The notes under the pieces: generated by a model
What the model was told of the DNA's origin: nothing
The model's input: only the letters and a program-made list of their open reading frames with translations
The model's database searches: none
Assembly: GCA_041654355.1 (NCBI GenBank)
Contig: JBAZDQ010000094.1
Location: forward strand, 1-5,479
Reading direction: 5' to 3'
Length of the DNA: 5,479 bases
Source: DMER64 sp041654355
GTDB lineage: Bacteria; Bacteroidota; Bacteroidia; Bacteroidales; UBA932
Program-made: the position numbers and the translations under genes
Shown: in pieces, positions 5,231 to 5,479 of the stretch
How the letters are laid out: the number at the start of each line of letters is the position of its first letter
Numbering within the stretch: the stretch's first letter is position 1

Positions 5231-5479
5231 ATGCCACTCAACTATAACGTCAAGCAAACAGATACCGGCACAGGTGGTGGCTACAACACCACCTTCACTA
5301 TCAAGCCGCCTAAGAAGAAAACGCCAATCAATAACTGGTTTTTCCAGACCCCTGTAATCCAAAACAAGCAACCTGCGCCACCTCAACCTGTTTGGGATAA
5401 GTACAACACAGGCTGGCAGCCTAATTCGTATAATCCGTATGACCAACCAGTCTATGAAATATACGGTGGTTCTAACAGG
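5231..5479 (+). CDS. hypothetical protein, Pro/Asn/Tyr-rich, truncated by the window edge
   Basis: An open frame from ATG 5231 to the last base gives 83 codons with no stop, so the gene continues to the right. GGAG (5221-5224), 6 nt before the ATG, and the one-base gap after the previous stop support the start. The protein begins MPLNYNVKQTDTGTGGGYNT, has a basic KPPKKK patch (residues 25-30), and is then rich in Pro, Asn, Gln, Trp and Tyr (such as PPQPVW, WQPNSYNPYDQPVYEIY). It looks mostly disordered. I recognise no family. A head-assembly or scaffold-like role is only a guess from position. Confidence 0.7.
   Translation, partial: MPLNYNVKQTDTGTGGGYNTTFTIKPPKKKTPINNWFFQTPVIQNKQPAPPQPVWDKYNTGWQPNSYNPYDQPVYEIYGGSNR

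Noticed and set aside
5183..5446. Reverse-strand open frame near the right edge
   Set aside because: It lies opposite a forward frame with a good ribosome site that runs to the window end, and the whole window is otherwise forward-coded.
1..5479. tRNA genes, CRISPR arrays or insertion sequences
   Set aside because: I saw no cloverleaf, no regularly spaced repeats with unique spacers, and no transposase. The only mobile element supported is the intein with its HNH gene.

Overview
The window is the DNA-packaging start of a tailed-phage (Caudoviricetes) structural module, from a virus or prophage with a bacterial host. The evidence is a tightly packed, single-strand run of genes in the order small zinc-ribbon protein, candidate small terminase, large terminase (TerL), portal, two small proteins. 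Junctions are coupled by overlaps: 11 nt before TerL, TAATG at TerL/portal, and GTGA at portal/next gene. Most genes have Shine-Dalgarno sites. I cannot name the host from the sequence.

Layout. Bases 1-336 carry no supported gene. They hold a GC-rich inverted repeat that may end an upstream transcript, a perfect 22-bp inverted repeat (147-197), two related palindromic operator-like sites exactly 40 bp apart (241-260 and 281-300), and a TATAAT box leading into an FmdB-type zinc-ribbon gene (337-525). A 122-residue candidate TerS (551-919) follows. TerL runs from 909 to 3221 and is interrupted by an intein at 2151-3116. The portal gene (3221-5035) has a Met/Gln/Pro repeat tail. A 65-residue helical protein (5032-5229) and a gene running off the right edge (5231-5479) close the window.

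The notable element is the TerL intein. Its splicing blocks look complete: Cys1, the TxxH block B, and a C-terminal His-Asn followed by Ser. It sits inside the TerL nuclease active-site motif, between Asp-His and Ser-Tyr-Asp-Ala-Leu. Where an in-frame homing endonuclease domain would normally lie, the splicing frame instead encodes a featureless Ser/Thr-rich linker. The same DNA in another forward frame (2411-3061) encodes a complete 216-residue HNH endonuclease with two CxxC...CxxxC zinc fingers. Both frames stay open for about 650 bases. A consensus-like promoter (TGGACA, 16 bp, TGA, TATAAT) lies directly upstream of the HNH ATG, at a distance that predicts a start of transcription at or next to the ATG. 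The window therefore appears to hold a dual-coded mobile intein: a protein-splicing element and its homing enzyme, overprinted in different frames and possibly transcribed separately.

Inferred joint working: after splicing, TerL (448 residues) docks on the portal with TerS to package DNA. The HNH enzyme, made on its own, would cut intein-free terL genes at or near the insertion site and so spread the element.
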